Positions 62,478 to 64,000 of a DNA stretch of 64,000 nucleotides are shown in pieces. This stretch comes from Palsa-504 sp963787645 (GTDB taxonomy: Bacteria > Actinomycetota > Actinomycetes > Streptosporangiales > Streptosporangiaceae). The notes under the pieces were generated by a model. That model saw only the letters and a program-made list of their open reading frames with translations, made no database searches and was not told the origin of the DNA. How positions within the stretch are numbered: position 1 is the stretch's first letter; every line of letters starts with the position of its first letter. The translations under genes and the position numbers were made by a program. Where the stretch lies: NCBI GenBank assembly GCA_963787645.1, contig CAWBDS010000011.1, forward strand, positions 558,001 through 622,000. Reading direction: 5' to 3'.

Positions 62478-62891
62478 CTAGCGCCCGTGGCGGTGCAGGA
62501 GGTAGCCGAGTGCGCAGCTGGCGGGAATCAGCGCGGCGGGCACCAGGTTGAGGGGCACCCCGGCGACGCGAGGGAGGTGGCCCGGCTCGTCTTCGACGCC
62601 GGCGCCGGAGATGGCCAGAGCGGGGAAGAACGGCACCCAGGCGGCCGCGGACAACAGCGCGGCGGTGCTCACGGCCGTGTCGTGGTCACGTGCCTGCTGG
62701 CCAGGCCGCCACAGCAGCCACAGCGCCAGGAGCTGGGACCCGGTCACTGTTCCCCATCCGGTGACGTTATGGAACCGGGCGTGCGGCGGCCAGGCCGGGT
62801 TGAACACGTGAGTGGAGTTCAGATCGGCCCGCCCGGTGCCGATGACCGTGCCAATCGCCGCGCCGCTGAGGATCAGACGGCTGATTCTCAT
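62478..62891 (-). CDS. Small membrane protein
   Basis: 137 residues from ATG 62891, coupled (ATGA) to the SDR gene. Four hydrophobic segments (LILSGAAIGTVIGTG, GSQLLALWLLWRPG, TAALLSAAAWVPFFPALAIS, VPAALIPASCALGYLLH). FNPAWPPHARFHNVTGWGTV is conserved-looking. Function unknown. Confidence 0.7.
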   Translation of the reverse strand: MRISRLILSGAAIGTVIGTGRADLNSTHVFNPAWPPHARFHNVTGWGTVTGSQLLALWLLWRPGQQARDHDTAVSTAALLSAAAWVPFFPALAISGAGVEDEPGHLPRVAGVPLNLVPAALIPASCALGYLLHRHGR

Positions 62892-63760
62892 GCTCCTGCC
62901 TGCCCTCCTGGCCGGTCCCGATGGGCTGCGTCGCTGGCGGTGCGGCGGATGCGGGTGGCGGACCGGGCGGCCTGGCGGCGCGACAGCTCACGGGGGAGCA
63001 GCGGGAGCGCCCGCATGGCGATCCGGTAGGCCCGGCCGGGGAAGACCAACGGCACGCCGCGGTCAAAGCCCGCCAGCGCCTCGCGCGCGCACTGCGCCGC
63101 GCTGATCCGCAGCAATTGCGGCGGACTGCCGGTCATCCCGCCCACCGACCCCGCGATCTGATCGAACTCGCTGTCCACCGGCCCGGGGCAGACCTGGGTG
63201 ACGACCACCCCGGTGCCAGTCAGATCCGCGCGCAGTGCCTCGCTGAAACCGTCCATGAAATGCTTGCTGGCTGAATACGCCGCAGCCGCGGGCATGACCG
63301 TCAGCCCGGCCCCCGAACCCATGTTCAGCACTCCCCCTCGCCCGCGTTTCACCATCGCGGGCACCAGGGCCGTGGTCAGCTGCGCAACCGCCAGGACGTT
63401 CGTGCGCAGCATGTCCCGCACTCGCGTCCAGTCTGCCTGGTCGGCCAGGGCCTGATCGCCGACGCCAGCGTTGTTCACCAGGACATCCACCGCCCCGGCC
63501 TGCTCAGCCGCTTCGGCCAGGGCCCGCTCCACGTCGTTCTCGCCGGACAGATCCACCGACAGGGTCACTACCTGCAGCCGGGGGTGCCTGGCCAGCAGGC
63601 TGGCGCGCAGCTCTTCCAGCCGCCCGGCCCGCCGGGCCAGAAGAATGAGCATCCTGGCCCGCGGCGCGAGCTGCATCGCAAGCTCACGGCCGATCCCCGC
63701 CGAGGCGCCGGTGATCAGGACAGCGCCATCATCGACCGGAGGCCGCGTGTTCCCGGCCAC
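62888..63760 (-). CDS. Short-chain dehydrogenase/reductase
   Basis: 290 residues. VLITGASAGIGRELA (cofactor), VDVLVNNAGVGD, GSGAGLTVMPAAAAYSASKH (catalytic Ser, Tyr and Lys) and VCPGPVDSEF follow the classical SDR order. The basic C-terminal extension (LPRELSRRQAARSATRIRR) suggests membrane association. Probably an operon with the small membrane protein. Confidence 0.9.
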   Translation of the reverse strand: MAGNTRPPVDDGAVLITGASAGIGRELAMQLAPRARMLILLARRAGRLEELRASLLARHPRLQVVTLSVDLSGENDVERALAEAAEQAGAVDVLVNNAGVGDQALADQADWTRVRDMLRTNVLAVAQLTTALVPAMVKRGRGGVLNMGSGAGLTVMPAAAAYSASKHFMDGFSEALRADLTGTGVVVTQVCPGPVDSEFDQIAGSVGGMTGSPPQLLRISAAQCAREALAGFDRGVPLVFPGRAYRIAMRALPLLPRELSRRQAARSATRIRRTASDAAHRDRPGGQAGA

Positions 63761-63841
63761 GATTACATCTCCGTCCGCTGATCATGCCATCTCGGTCGTT
63801 GAGACATGACGAGCCTAGGCGCCCAAGGCCGGGCAAGTCCA

Positions 63842-64000
63842 CTAGCGACCAGGACCGTAGAGCCCGAAGATGAGGCGCGGGTCGCCGGGGCGGAACGTTC
63901 CTAGGAACTGGGAGCTGTCGCCGATGGCGCGGCAGCGGGCCAGCAGGGCATGACCGAGGGTGAGTTGCCGCCGCTCCCAGGCTTTTAGGGCCGCCGGGAC
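63842..64000 (-). CDS. Partial C-terminus of a FAD-dependent monooxygenase
   Basis: The last 52 or so residues of a gene entering from the right edge: LKAWERRQLTLGHALLARCR, SSQFLGTFRPGDPRLIFGLY, GPGR and a stop. This matches the end of PheA/TfdB-type aromatic hydroxylases. The start is outside the window. Confidence 0.65.
   Translation of the reverse strand, partial: VPAALKAWERRQLTLGHALLARCRAIGDSSQFLGTFRPGDPRLIFGLYGPGR

Noticed and set aside
1..64000. CRISPR array or Cas operon
   Set aside because: No regularly spaced direct repeats were seen, and the Cas4-like domain is part of a TM0106-type fusion without other cas genes.

Overview
The window is GC-rich and looks chromosomal, from an actinomycete. 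Pointers are a WhiJ-type DUF397/XRE/HATPase locus, DUF5753-type and DUF574-type proteins, DinB/DUF664 proteins, frequent GTG starts, GTGA/ATGA gene overlaps and IS630 elements. A streptosporangial or streptomycete-like lineage is plausible, but no rRNA or other marker is present to prove it. No tRNA, rRNA or CRISPR array was recognised. This is an accessory region: many genes are truncated, frameshifted or duplicated, and insertion sequences and toxin-antitoxin (TA) modules are frequent.

Layout. 0-13 kb is a defence-like island: a frameshifted HNH nuclease gene, a group II intron maturase remnant, then a compact same-strand set of SNF2-type helicase, DUF4391 protein, type III-like Mod methyltransferase and Res helicase-nuclease. 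An IS630 remnant, an intact McrA-like HNH nuclease and a decayed fragment of a RecB-like nuclease follow. Mod and Res each carry one frameshift in this sequence. 13-21 kb holds an intact IS630 element with TA target duplication, a broken DinB gene, the WhiJ-like regulatory triad, RelBE-like and VapBC-like modules with palindromic operators, and a DUF2786 protein. 21-39 kb holds a SAM methyltransferase and two near-identical 2.04 kb copies of an HxlR regulator/reductase/hydrolase module, 14.1 kb apart in direct orientation; the hydrolase is broken in the first copy. Between them lie ATPase and HepT remnants, a TetR/TetX-like monooxygenase pair, an ABC transporter whose ATPase is frameshifted in its Walker A, and two head-to-tail copies of another IS630 element differing by one base.

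38-51 kb carries a large TM0106-type protein (Cas4-like nuclease, RNase H-like domain and SF1 helicase), a carboxylesterase, a SEC-C protein, two ArsR-family regulators with operators, SRPBCC proteins and a molybdopterin oxidoreductase. 51-64 kb carries a secreted PLD-family protein, an ABC-2 permease with a DesK/DesR-like two-component pair, a broken MMPL transporter, DinB and VOC enzymes, a PIN/RHH TA pair and the remnant of another, a small membrane protein with a strong hairpin terminator, an aldo/keto reductase, a YdeI-like protein and an SDR, ending in the 3' end of a FAD monooxygenase gene.

Two patterns cut across the annotated genes. First, about ten copies of a short, partly palindromic repeat (core ACCACGGNCCGTTCGG) lie mostly just after stop codons or at the edges of truncated genes. 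Second, there are many single-base frameshifts in otherwise full-length genes, which could be true decay or assembly error.
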